DNA from: CAVPLM01 sp963713545
GTDB lineage: Bacteria > Actinomycetota > Thermoleophilia > RBG-16-64-13
Reading direction: 5' to 3'
NCBI GenBank assembly: GCA_963713545.1
Contig: CAVQME010000001.1
Coordinates: 1-64,000 of the forward strand
DNA length: 64,000 nt
The translations under genes and the position numbers were made by a program. The notes beneath the pieces were generated by a model. It was given only the letters and a program-made list of their open reading frames with translations, ran no database searches and was not told the DNA's origin. Positions 43,974-51,894 of the stretch are shown here, in pieces (positions within the stretch are counted from its first letter, which is position 1; each line of letters starts with the position of its first letter).

Positions 43974-44485
43974 ATGCGACCGGCCTGGGTGTCACGAGAC
44001 AGGATAGGTGCCTACCAGGAACTGGAGCACCCGGCCGACCTGCTCCTGCAGATCACCGGCCCCGACCTGGCCGCCCTCTTCGAGAACGCCCTGTTCGCCT
44101 TCTATGACCAGGTAGCGGAACTGGGTGGGTTCAGAGCGGACCGTGAGGTGGTCATCACCGTATGGGGCGCATCGCCGAGCGACGGCCTGCGCGAGCTTCT
44201 GAACGAGGCATTGTTCCGGTTCGAGACGGAGCGGTTCGTGGCTGTCGGCGCCCGGGTGACGATCGAGAGCCCACGTTCCCTGAAGGCACGGAGCCTGCGG
44301 AGGGAGAGAGCGGGGCCGAGCCTGGGGCCGGCGGGGTCACCGCGGTCGCGCGCTTGTGGGGGGAGGACGCGACCCGAGACCGACACACCCTCGGCGCCGA
44401 GATCAAAGCAGTCACATACCACCGACTGGCTCTCGAGCGAACGCCCGACGGGACCTACCGGGCCACAGTGCTGTTCGATGTCTAA
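43974..44485 (+). pseudogene. Archease, frame-disrupted
   Basis: From ATG 43974 (GGAG upstream) one frame gives YQELEHPADLLLQITGPDLA, ALFENALFAFYDQV and LLNEALFRFETERFVAVGARVTIES, which is the archease N-terminal half. The C-terminal half, VTAVARLWGEDATRDRHTLGAEIKAVTYH ... YRATVLFDV, is intact but lies in the -1 frame. The switch falls between about 44265 and 44330, a G-rich stretch. Archease activates RtcB, and rtcB follows 18 bases later. A single-base sequencing or assembly error, a recent mutation, or -1 frameshifting could explain it. Confidence 0.8.
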
Positions 44486-44503
44486 GGAGGTGGGGGACAA
44501 CGC

Positions 44504-45949
44504 ATGGGAGCGCCTTCACTGCGACAGCTGAGCGACGTCCTCTGGGAGCTGCCGGTCGAGGGCGGCATGCGTGTCCCCGGCCGTATCTACGCCGACCGTG
44601 AACTGGTGGCAGCGTTGCGAGAAGACCAGAGCCTGGTACAGGTCAGCAACGTCGCTCATCTTCCCGGGATCCTGTGTTGGTCGCTGGCCATGCCGGATAT
44701 CCACTACGGCTACGGCTTTCCCATCGGAGGCGTAGCCGCCTTTGCCGTCGATGAGGGAGTGGTGTCGCCCGGTGGAGTGGGATACGACATCAACTGCGGT
44801 TGCAGGCTTCTGGCGACCGACCTGGACTCGGCGGACATCCGAGACAAGGTGCCACGGATGGTGGACCAGCTCTTCCGGGATGTACCCTCCGGCGTCGGCT
44901 CCAGCGGGGCCATAGCCAAGCTTTCTCGTACGGAGCTAGAGAAAGTGCTTGTCAAGGGGGCCGCCTGGGCAGTGGAGCGAGGCTACGGTTCTCCCGAGGA
45001 CCTGGCGCACACGGAGGACCGCGGCGCCCTGCCGGGTGCCGACCCGGCCGCGGTCAGCGAAAGAGCCTACGCCCGCGGACAGGATCAAGTGGGGACGCTG
45101 GGGTCGGGCAACCACTTCCTGGAGATCCAGGTGGTGGAAGAGGTCTTCGACAGCGAGGCCGCGCAAGCCTACGGCCTGCGCCCCGGCCAGGTCACGGTCA
45201 TGGTCCACTGCGGGTCGCGCGGCCTGGGGTACCAAGTGTGCGAGGACTACCTGAGCGTGATGGCGGCCGCCACCTCCCGCTACCACCTGCAACTTCCAGA
45301 CCGGCAACTCTCTTGTGCGCCGGTCGGCTCCGCGGAGGGCAAGAGATACCTCGCAGCCATGGCGTGCGCCGCCAATTATGCCTGGGCGAACCGCCAGATG
45401 ATCATGCACCTCACCGAACAGGCACTCCTCCGTGCGCTTCACATTTCTCCAAAGGAACTCAACCTGCGTCTGGTCTACGACGTGGCGCACAACATCGCCA
45501 AGTTGGAGACGCATGAGGTAGCCGGAGCCTCAGTGGAGACCTGCGTGCATCGGAAGGGAGCCACCCGAGCGTTCGGACCCGGCCGGGCCGAGGTGCCGGA
45601 CGACTACCAGGCAGTGGGACAGCCTGTGCTCATCCCCGGCGATATGGGCACGGCGTCTTTCGTGTGCAAAGGCACCGAGGAGGCCATGAGACGGAGCTTC
45701 GGCTCCACGTGCCACGGGGCCGGGCGGGTGATGAGCAGAACCCAGGCCCTGAAGCGGGCCAAGGGTAGATCGATAGCCGCGGAACTGGCCAAGGACGGCG
45801 TGTTCGTGCGGTCGCAGGGACCGAGGACTCTGGGCGAGGAGATGCCGGAAGCTTACAAGGACGTGGAGCGAGTGGTGGCTGTGATGGACCGGGCGGGGAT
45901 ATCTCCGCGAGTGGCGCGATTGCGCCCCCTCGGAGTGGTCAAAGGGTAA
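44504..45949 (+). CDS. rtcB: tRNA-splicing/RNA-repair ligase RtcB
   Basis: 481 aa from ATG 44504 behind AAGGAGG. It joins 2',3'-cyclic phosphate and 5'-OH RNA ends using GTP and Mn. Motifs: MPDIHYGYGFPIGGVAA, GGVGYDINCGCRLL with metal Cys, LGSGNHFLEIQVV, HCGSRGLGYQVC, and STCHGAGRVMSRTQA with the guanylated His. It is paired with archease upstream. Normal length. Confidence 0.96.
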   Translation: MGAPSLRQLSDVLWELPVEGGMRVPGRIYADRELVAALREDQSLVQVSNVAHLPGILCWSLAMPDIHYGYGFPIGGVAAFAVDEGVVSPGGVGYDINCGCRLLATDLDSADIRDKVPRMVDQLFRDVPSGVGSSGAIAKLSRTELEKVLVKGAAWAVERGYGSPEDLAHTEDRGALPGADPAAVSERAYARGQDQVGTLGSGNHFLEIQVVEEVFDSEAAQAYGLRPGQVTVMVHCGSRGLGYQVCEDYLSVMAAATSRYHLQLPDRQLSCAPVGSAEGKRYLAAMACAANYAWANRQMIMHLTEQALLRALHISPKELNLRLVYDVAHNIAKLETHEVAGASVETCVHRKGATRAFGPGRAEVPDDYQAVGQPVLIPGDMGTASFVCKGTEEAMRRSFGSTCHGAGRVMSRTQALKRAKGRSIAAELAKDGVFVRSQGPRTLGEEMPEAYKDVERVVAVMDRAGISPRVARLRPLGVVKG

Positions 45950-46466
45950 GGGAACCGTCTCCGCCTGTGCCGGTAGCTCCTTCGTCGGGCTCGCTCAGGC
46001 TCACCCCGTCGTCCTCCCCGGTCTCGCCCTTCTGCAGACGCTGGGCGGCTGCGTGGCGAAGACGAGCCGCCTCTCTGACCGGCAGCGACTCACTGAGCTT
46101 CAACAAGACGTCGGGTGGGACCCGGTCCTTCAGCGCGTCCATGACTGCGTGCACAGCCCTTGTCGCTTCTTCCCTGGCCTGATACGACCCTGCCCTCTGG
46201 ACGGCCTGAACCAGAGCCTCCACCTGATCCTTGACCGCCTTGCCCTTGTCGCTGAGCAGATCGGGGACGGCGAAGCTGAGCTTGAACTCGAGCTTGTCGC
46301 TGCGCTTGTACCGAGTGAGCCGCTGGATCACGCGAAGGAGCCCGCTCCAAATCAAGTGCCCGGTTGTGAACCGGCGATACTTGCGGCGACGAAAGCGAGG
46401 CCCGACAACGACTGCACCAGAACCACTGTTCTGCACTGGAGTTCCTCTGTTGTTCACGACTCCCAT
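45939..46466 (-). CDS. Hypothetical protein, helical, weak DUF2267-like segment
   Basis: 175 aa from ATG 46466. The N-terminus is basic (PRFRRRKYRRF). The middle is strongly helical (VKDQVEALVQAVQRAG, AVHAVMDALKDRVPPDVLLKLSESLPVREAARLRHA), with a loose resemblance to DUF2267 repeats. The C-terminus is acidic and Gly-rich. It overlaps the end of rtcB by 11 bases in convergent orientation and follows AMMECR1 on the same strand. Function not recognised. Confidence 0.6.
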   Translation of the reverse strand: MGVVNNRGTPVQNSGSGAVVVGPRFRRRKYRRFTTGHLIWSGLLRVIQRLTRYKRSDKLEFKLSFAVPDLLSDKGKAVKDQVEALVQAVQRAGSYQAREEATRAVHAVMDALKDRVPPDVLLKLSESLPVREAARLRHAAAQRLQKGETGEDDGVSLSEPDEGATGTGGDGSLTL

Positions 46467-46557
46467 AGATAGATTGAATGATACCTCAGCGCAGGGCCGC
46501 TGGAAAGGCTCCGTCGCCACCAGACAGCCCCGCGGCGGGCCGCAGGATGGCTGCACG

Positions 46558-47091
46558 CTAGTGATGACGCTCCACCCTGAAGCGAGAGAGACGGTATCGG
46601 TCGCGGCTAGGATCGATGCCTCCCTTGCGACAGGTGATGGCCAATTGCTGCTCCGGCGTGTCCACTCCCTCGAGGTCGGGGAGAAGCAGTGCTTGCCGAC
46701 CATCGGCCGTCTGCACGATGATGCCGTACTCCTTCGGATCGAGATCGGCCACGCCGTCGACCGCTTCCGGGGGCCCCAGGACGTCCACCGACACGTCCAA
46801 ACCATCAAGCTCATCAAGGGTCAGGGGATAGAAGCGCGGATCTCTCGTGGCCGCGCTTATCGCGTTGCCGACGATCTCTTCCTCGATGCTGTCGCGGGTA
46901 GGCCCTATAGTTCCGATGCAGCCCCGCAGAGAACCATCTCCCCGGTGGAGTGAGACAAACACGCCCGCTCGTCGAGGCTCCGGCCCAAGCGGCTTCGGCT
47001 CGAGGACGGCGTGGTCTCGCACATAGGCCTCGATTGCCTCGCGGGCCAGCCTGACAAGGGGATCACCGGGAGCTTTCGCCCCGCCGCTCAT
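46558..47091 (-). CDS. amrA: AmmeMemoRadiSam system protein A (AMMECR1 domain)
   Basis: 177 aa, overlapping the MEMO-like gene by ATGA. The AMMECR1 hallmark is GSLRGCIGTIGPTRDS, with invariant RGCIG. It continues with AISAATRDPRFYPLTLDEL, VSVDVLGPPE and the C-terminal LLPDLEGVDTPEQQLAI. A cytoplasmic protein of unknown biochemical role found with MEMO and a radical SAM enzyme. Confidence 0.95.
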   Translation of the reverse strand: MSGGAKAPGDPLVRLAREAIEAYVRDHAVLEPKPLGPEPRRAGVFVSLHRGDGSLRGCIGTIGPTRDSIEEEIVGNAISAATRDPRFYPLTLDELDGLDVSVDVLGPPEAVDGVADLDPKEYGIIVQTADGRQALLLPDLEGVDTPEQQLAITCRKGGIDPSRDRYRLSRFRVERHH

Positions 47092-47945
47092 CCGTCACCT
47101 TCCTCTGCTGCCGTTGCGGCCCACAAGATCTCGACTTCACCCACCATGTAACCGACCCCGAACGGCCCTTCGTACGACAGCATGTGGTTGCGCACGTGTC
47201 CGCCGGCAGTCCCTACGGCCCCGACCACCCCTGAGAGCGTCGCCAGTGAGCGGTAGCCGCATTCTCCCGCCGCCCTGACCAGCCCGGGATCGATCGAGAG
47301 GAGGGCCTCCCAGTCTCCGGCGGCGAACGCGTCGACCACCGCCCGGTCGAACTCCAGTCCCCGAGGGTCGTAGCCGGCCGGAGCTCCAGGAAGCAGCCGG
47401 TGGCTGAGGTCGCTGCTGGCGACGTACACGACCCGGGCGGGCGCCGCCATCATGGCCCGGCCCACGATCTCCCCAAAACGTAGGTGCTCCTCGAGGCTCA
47501 GGTAGGAGAAGCCGAGCTCGACCAGGCGGCAGGGGCCTTCAAGCGCTCCCATCAGATACCAGAGAGGGACCATCGCCCCGTGGTCGAGCTCGACCACCTC
47601 CCCGTGGGAGGCGGTGATGACTGTAGGAACACCGTGACCCTCGGCCTCTTCCAGGATGGTCTCCGCCAAGCCCTGGTCGCCCGCCGCTTCGATGCGTACG
47701 TGCGGCGCCCGGAAGAAGACCAAAGATCCTCGGTACGCAGAAGCGAGCGACACCCCCATCTGACTGCGAGCGAGGGGACTATGGGGAGACATGAGGACGA
47801 TGGTCTCGGGATGGAGCGCGGCCGCTCGTTCCCGTAGCGTCAACATCGCCCGCACCGTCGAGTCCACCTCTGCCAGGCTGTCTCCCCCCACCTCCGGCAC
47901 GATTATCGGCGGATGGGGCGCGACGAAACATCCGACAAGCGCCAT
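47088..47945 (-). CDS. amrB: AmmeMemoRadiSam system protein B (MEMO / LigB-like)
   Basis: 285 aa from ATG 47945 with GGGAGGT upstream. It begins VGCFVAPHPPIIVPEVGG, then VLMSPHSPL, SHGEVVELDHGAMVPLWYL and YVASSDLSHRLLPGAP. These His/Asp positions form the metal-binding pocket shared by MEMO1 and class III extradiol dioxygenases. Enzymatic activity is not defined in bacteria. It is between amrA and the radical SAM gene. Confidence 0.94.
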   Translation of the reverse strand: MALVGCFVAPHPPIIVPEVGGDSLAEVDSTVRAMLTLRERAAALHPETIVLMSPHSPLARSQMGVSLASAYRGSLVFFRAPHVRIEAAGDQGLAETILEEAEGHGVPTVITASHGEVVELDHGAMVPLWYLMGALEGPCRLVELGFSYLSLEEHLRFGEIVGRAMMAAPARVVYVASSDLSHRLLPGAPAGYDPRGLEFDRAVVDAFAAGDWEALLSIDPGLVRAAGECGYRSLATLSGVVGAVGTAGGHVRNHMLSYEGPFGVGYMVGEVEILWAATAAEEGDG

Positions 47946-47959
47946 GTTCGCACCTCCCT

Positions 47960-49051
47960 CTAGCGGTCCAGCCCCGCGATCTCGCGACCGCAGGAGAGAC
48001 AGCGACCTTCGTTGACCAGATTCTTGCGGAGCGCGAAGCCCTGGCGTTCGATCACCGAGGCTCCGCACGCGGGGCACATCGTCGATTCGGAGGAATGACC
48101 GGGGACGTTACCCCCGTAGACGTAGTGGAGCCCCTCCGTCCGCCCGATCCTGACGGCCCTCTCCACCGAATCGAGCGGTGTCGGGGGCACGTCCAGCAGC
48201 CGATAGGTGGGATAGAACCTAGAGACGTGCCACGGAATGTCGGGGGACATGGAGGCCAGGAACGAGGCTATGGCACGCAGCTCTTCGTCGCCATCGTTGC
48301 GCCCAGGAATGAGCAGCGTGGTCACCTCCACCCACACTCCCATCTCCCACAGGCGACGGATAGAGTCCAGGACCGGCTTCAGTCGCGCCCCTACCAGAGC
48401 GCGGTAGAACTCGTCCGAGAAAGATTTGAGATCCACGTTGGCCGCATGCAGATCGCCATCGATGTCGGCCAAAGTCTCTGCCGTCATGTAGCCGTTGGTC
48501 ACGAACACGTTCTTGAGCCCAGTAGTCGTGGCCAGGCGAGCGCAGTCGCGCGCGTACTCGTAGAAGATCGTCGGCTCGGTGTACGTATAGGAGACGCTCA
48601 GGCAGCCGGCTGCCTGAGCCGCCGAGACGACCTGCTCGGGAGACTGCGGCCTGCCGATGATCCGCCCCTGTTCGCTGGGCATCTGGCTGATATCGGCGTT
48701 CTGACAGAACTTGCATCGAAAGTTGCATCCCACCGTCGCTATCGAGAAGCTCAGACTGCCTGGCAGGAAATGGAAAAGAGGCTTCTTCTCGATCGGGTCG
48801 ACTGCTGTGGAGATGGGGCAGCCGTACACGAGGGTATAGAGGACGCCTTCCCGGTTCTCGCGGACCCCACACAGACCCGCTTCCCCCGGGGCGATGCGGC
48901 AGTGGTGAGCGCAGAGGAAGCAATGGACCCGCGGGCCACCGCGCCATTCTTCCCAGAGGGCCGCCCGCGTGACACCTGACGCCTGGCAGCTTTCCACCGA
49001 TCGGTCCTCCTCGAGCCGGCGAGAGATCAACCACGTCCGGCTGGACGTCAT
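47960..49051 (-). CDS. amrS: AmmeMemoRadiSam system radical SAM enzyme
   Basis: 363 aa. The SAM-binding [4Fe-4S] motif CxxxCxxC is CNFRCKFC (in SIATVGCNFRCKFCQNADIS). Upstream is a characteristic N-terminal Cys cluster VHCFLCAHHCRIAPGEAGLCGVR. The C-terminus has another two CxxC pairs (MCPACGASV, RCLSCGREI) that could hold zinc or FeS. PflA-like barrel. Substrate unknown. It leads the three-gene set, 15 bases ahead of amrB. Confidence 0.95.
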   Translation of the reverse strand: MTSSRTWLISRRLEEDRSVESCQASGVTRAALWEEWRGGPRVHCFLCAHHCRIAPGEAGLCGVRENREGVLYTLVYGCPISTAVDPIEKKPLFHFLPGSLSFSIATVGCNFRCKFCQNADISQMPSEQGRIIGRPQSPEQVVSAAQAAGCLSVSYTYTEPTIFYEYARDCARLATTTGLKNVFVTNGYMTAETLADIDGDLHAANVDLKSFSDEFYRALVGARLKPVLDSIRRLWEMGVWVEVTTLLIPGRNDGDEELRAIASFLASMSPDIPWHVSRFYPTYRLLDVPPTPLDSVERAVRIGRTEGLHYVYGGNVPGHSSESTMCPACGASVIERQGFALRKNLVNEGRCLSCGREIAGLDR

Positions 49052-49114
49052 GCCGTTGCTCTTCTTTTCTCTCTAGTACCCGCGATGACGCGAGACAAAC
49101 AAGAGAGCGGCGGT

Positions 49115-49837
49115 TCAGAGACCGGCTGAGTGCGACGAGCGGGTCCCGATCAGCCTGCGCCGGGCGCGAGTCAAGGGGGACAGGCCTTGGAACCCCCAAT
49201 TCAAGGTGTATTCCTTGGGGTTGAGCTCGTGCTCCACTGTACCCTGCTCCAGCAAGAGCACCAACGTCTCCCGAGTCGGCAGCGCATCGACCAGCACGTA
49301 GACCAGACCCACCTCGGCCGCCCGGTGCGCGTCGCTGCCCGCTCCCTGCGGCTTGCCCAGGCGCCGCGCCAGCCGATAGGCCTTCCGCGAGCACCAGGGG
49401 CCCAGCGAGCGACCGTTGACTACCTCGATGATGTCGGACTGCGCCGCGACCCTCTCTCGCTGGCGAGGGTCGATGGCCCCGCGGCGAGGCCAGTCGTAGG
49501 GGTGAGGCAGATAGACCAGACCCCCCTGGGCCCGTATCCGTTTGATGGCTTCGGTTATGGGGAGATGAGCGGGGATCTTCTCGGTGACGTAAAGCCCGAT
49601 GACCTCACCGGCCTCGGTGGACAGTTCGATACCCGGGATGACCCTGGGTAGAGAGGGATCGGATCCGGCCAGAGCCGCGGCCTGGAGGGCACCGTCGACG
49701 GTGTTGTGGTCGGTGATCGCGATGCAGGAGATTCCCCGGGCGGCCGCCTCTACCAGGAGCTCGCGCGGAGACAGCAGGCCATCAGGAGAGAGGGCCGTGT
49801 GGTTGTGAAGATCCAGCCTAAGGCCGGAGACGCCCAC
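49115..49837 (-). CDS. PHP-domain metal-dependent phosphoesterase
   Basis: 240 aa. PHP motifs: LRLDLHNHTALSPDG, CIAITDHNTVDGA, IPGIELSTEAGEVIGLYV, YLPHPYDWPRR and GAGSDAHRAAEVG. The set of His/Asp/Glu matches a trinuclear metal site. Close relatives act on nucleotides or short oligonucleotides (RNase AM/TrpH-like). It is 63 bases downstream of no other gene than the small ORF at 49840 and precedes amrS. Confidence 0.88.
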   Translation of the reverse strand: MGVSGLRLDLHNHTALSPDGLLSPRELLVEAAARGISCIAITDHNTVDGALQAAALAGSDPSLPRVIPGIELSTEAGEVIGLYVTEKIPAHLPITEAIKRIRAQGGLVYLPHPYDWPRRGAIDPRQRERVAAQSDIIEVVNGRSLGPWCSRKAYRLARRLGKPQGAGSDAHRAAEVGLVYVLVDALPTRETLVLLLEQGTVEHELNPKEYTLNWGFQGLSPLTRARRRLIGTRSSHSAGL

Positions 49838-49839
49838 GC

Positions 49840-50040
49840 TCAGACATCCGGAAAGGAGCCGCTGATACGCCGCCGCCTGCGGTCGCGTATGACTCGCTTG
49901 CCTCCCCCTTCAATCGACTCGCGCCGTTCACTCTCGCGCCGGTCGATGATGACTTCGACTCCCTCTACGCCCTCGAAGCGTTTCTTGAACTCCTCGTAGT
50001 ACTTGTCCGCGAGCTCGCGGGGGATCACGTAGTAGATCAC
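49840..50040 (-). CDS. Small basic hypothetical protein
   Basis: 66 aa from GTG 50040, chosen because GGAGGAG lies seven bases upstream; ATG 50064 is an alternative. Sequence is highly charged: IYYVIPRELADKYYEEFKKRF, then acidic EGVEGVEVIIDRRESERR and a terminal RRRRRISG. No family recognised. It is two bases from the PHP gene and divergent from the kinase at 50127. Confidence 0.6.
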   Translation of the reverse strand: MIYYVIPRELADKYYEEFKKRFEGVEGVEVIIDRRESERRESIEGGGKRVIRDRRRRRISGSFPDV

Positions 50041-50126
50041 TCGGCGCCTCCTCCAAAGCTCCAATAAGTTCTATGATAATGTCTGCTGCCTCGGTGTCCA
50101 AGAGTCACGAGCTTTCATACTAGCGT

Positions 50127-51854
50127 ATGGCTGATACGCCTGATACTACAGAAGAAAGCGCGGCGGGACCGCTTCTCAAGAACCGATACCGGCTGGGACG
50201 GGTCTTGGGACGCGGCGGTATGTGCATCGTATACCAGGCCTGGGACACCCGGCTACAGCGGAACGTGGCGGTGAAACGCCTCGAACCCCCACTGAACGAA
50301 GACCCCCGCACCCGAGCCCGGTTCGACCGTGAGGGCCGGGCACTGGCCCAGCTCTCGCATCCCAATCTGGTGACCCTCATAGACCGAGGATCGACCGAGA
50401 ACGAAGACTACTTGGTCTTCGAATACGTCGAAGGCCGCTCTCTCAAAGAGCTGACGCGCGAGGGCCCCCTAGGCGTCGCCGAGGCGGGCCAGATCGCGGG
50501 GCAGGTGGCCGAGGGGCTGGCCGCCGCTCACGCGGCGGGGATCGTACATAGGGATATCAAACCCCAGAACATCCTCATCGACCGGAACGGCCATGCCAAG
50601 GTGACTGACTTCGGCATCGCCACCGGGCCCGACTGGACCCGGGTGACGCGCGCCGGCTCGATCATCGGAAGCGCTCGCTACATGTCCCCCGAGCAGATCA
50701 GGAGCAAGCCGGTGGATGCCCGCTCGGACATCTACTCGCTCGGGGTGGTCATGTACGAGATGCTCGCCGGCCATCCGCCCTTCGACGGCACGAACATGCC
50801 TGAGATAGCCCGCCAGCATCTCAACAATCCGCCGCCGTCGCTCTCCGAGCTTCGGAGCGACCTGCCGGCAGGGCTGGAAAAGGTGGTCATGCGGTGCCTT
50901 GAGAAACTGCCCGAAGACAGATTCGTCTCCATGGACGAGCTGATGGGCGCCCTCGTCGGGCTTGGACTCTACGTCCCCCAACGCGTGGCCGAGGTGGCCC
51001 CGCCGCACAAACGCCAGCAGAAGCGGGGCGCCGCGGATGAGCGCCGGCCGCGCCATGTCGTCGGAGGGATCCCGGACGATCCTCACTCGGCTACGGGGGA
51101 AGACGCTGGTGACGCGGGCTGGGAACGCGATTTCGTCCGCGCCCGGGTCCGCAAGAAGCGGGCAGCCCGCCGCTGGAAGATACTGGGTACACTGGCGGCC
51201 ATCGTTGTCATCGTCGCCGTGGCACTCGTACTGCTGTGGCCGAGCGGCGGCGCTCCGGCTGTCGTGGGGCTCACGCTCACTCAGGCGCAGGAGTTGGCGA
51301 AAGATGCGGGTATGACGGTCGAAAAGGCGTCCGAAGTGCCATCCTTCGACGAGCAGGCCGGGATCGTGCTGGAGCAGGACCCGGCTCCTGAGGGCAAGGC
51401 CGAAGATGACGTTCTCCGCGTCACTGTCACCAGAGAGCCCACGCCAGTCGCGGTGACCGAGATCCAGGACTACGACCCTGAGGGCGACGAGACGGAGAAT
51501 CCGGATACGCTGTCCAAGATGACCGACGGGAAGGACAGCACAAGCTGGACGACCGAGCTCTATCGGTCGGCAGAGTTCGGCGGGCTCAAGAGCGGTGTCG
51601 GCTTCGACTTCACCTTGGAAGAGGCAGCCACGATCATCGAGATCGTGTCGCCCGTCGAGGGGTGGAAGGGCGAGCTACTGCAGAACATAGAGTCCGGCAC
51701 CGCCGCCCGGCTTGCGACCCTCGACGGCGATGCGAACCAGATCATCACCCTGCGCGAGACGATCACCTCGGGGAGGATGTGGTTCACGGAGTTGGCCAAG
51801 CTCACCGAGGACCGGTGGGGCGTCGAGATATCGGAGCTACGCTTCTACCGGTAG
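50127..51854 (+). CDS. Membrane Ser/Thr protein kinase with PASTA domain and extra C-terminal domain
   Basis: 575 aa from ATG 50127. The kinase domain (about 20-285) is complete: LGRVLGRGGMCIVYQAWD, VAVKRL, HRDIKPQNILID, TDFGIA and SPEQIRSKPVDARSDIYSLG. A basic linker precedes one membrane helix (about 351-372). Outside are one PASTA repeat (PAVVGLTLTQAQELAKDAGM, about 374-438) and a 135-residue beta-rich domain with DGKDSTSWTTELYRSAEFGG. That last region resembles the galactose-binding/discoidin-like domains on some actinobacterial kinases and MviN proteins. It likely senses envelope ligands. Only one PASTA is unusual against PknB's several. Confidence 0.93.
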   Translation: MADTPDTTEESAAGPLLKNRYRLGRVLGRGGMCIVYQAWDTRLQRNVAVKRLEPPLNEDPRTRARFDREGRALAQLSHPNLVTLIDRGSTENEDYLVFEYVEGRSLKELTREGPLGVAEAGQIAGQVAEGLAAAHAAGIVHRDIKPQNILIDRNGHAKVTDFGIATGPDWTRVTRAGSIIGSARYMSPEQIRSKPVDARSDIYSLGVVMYEMLAGHPPFDGTNMPEIARQHLNNPPPSLSELRSDLPAGLEKVVMRCLEKLPEDRFVSMDELMGALVGLGLYVPQRVAEVAPPHKRQQKRGAADERRPRHVVGGIPDDPHSATGEDAGDAGWERDFVRARVRKKRAARRWKILGTLAAIVVIVAVALVLLWPSGGAPAVVGLTLTQAQELAKDAGMTVEKASEVPSFDEQAGIVLEQDPAPEGKAEDDVLRVTVTREPTPVAVTEIQDYDPEGDETENPDTLSKMTDGKDSTSWTTELYRSAEFGGLKSGVGFDFTLEEAATIIEIVSPVEGWKGELLQNIESGTAARLATLDGDANQIITLRETITSGRMWFTELAKLTEDRWGVEISELRFYR

Positions 51855-51894
51855 CGCCCGGCGCACCTTCGGACGCGTGCCCCCCGGGGGGGCG

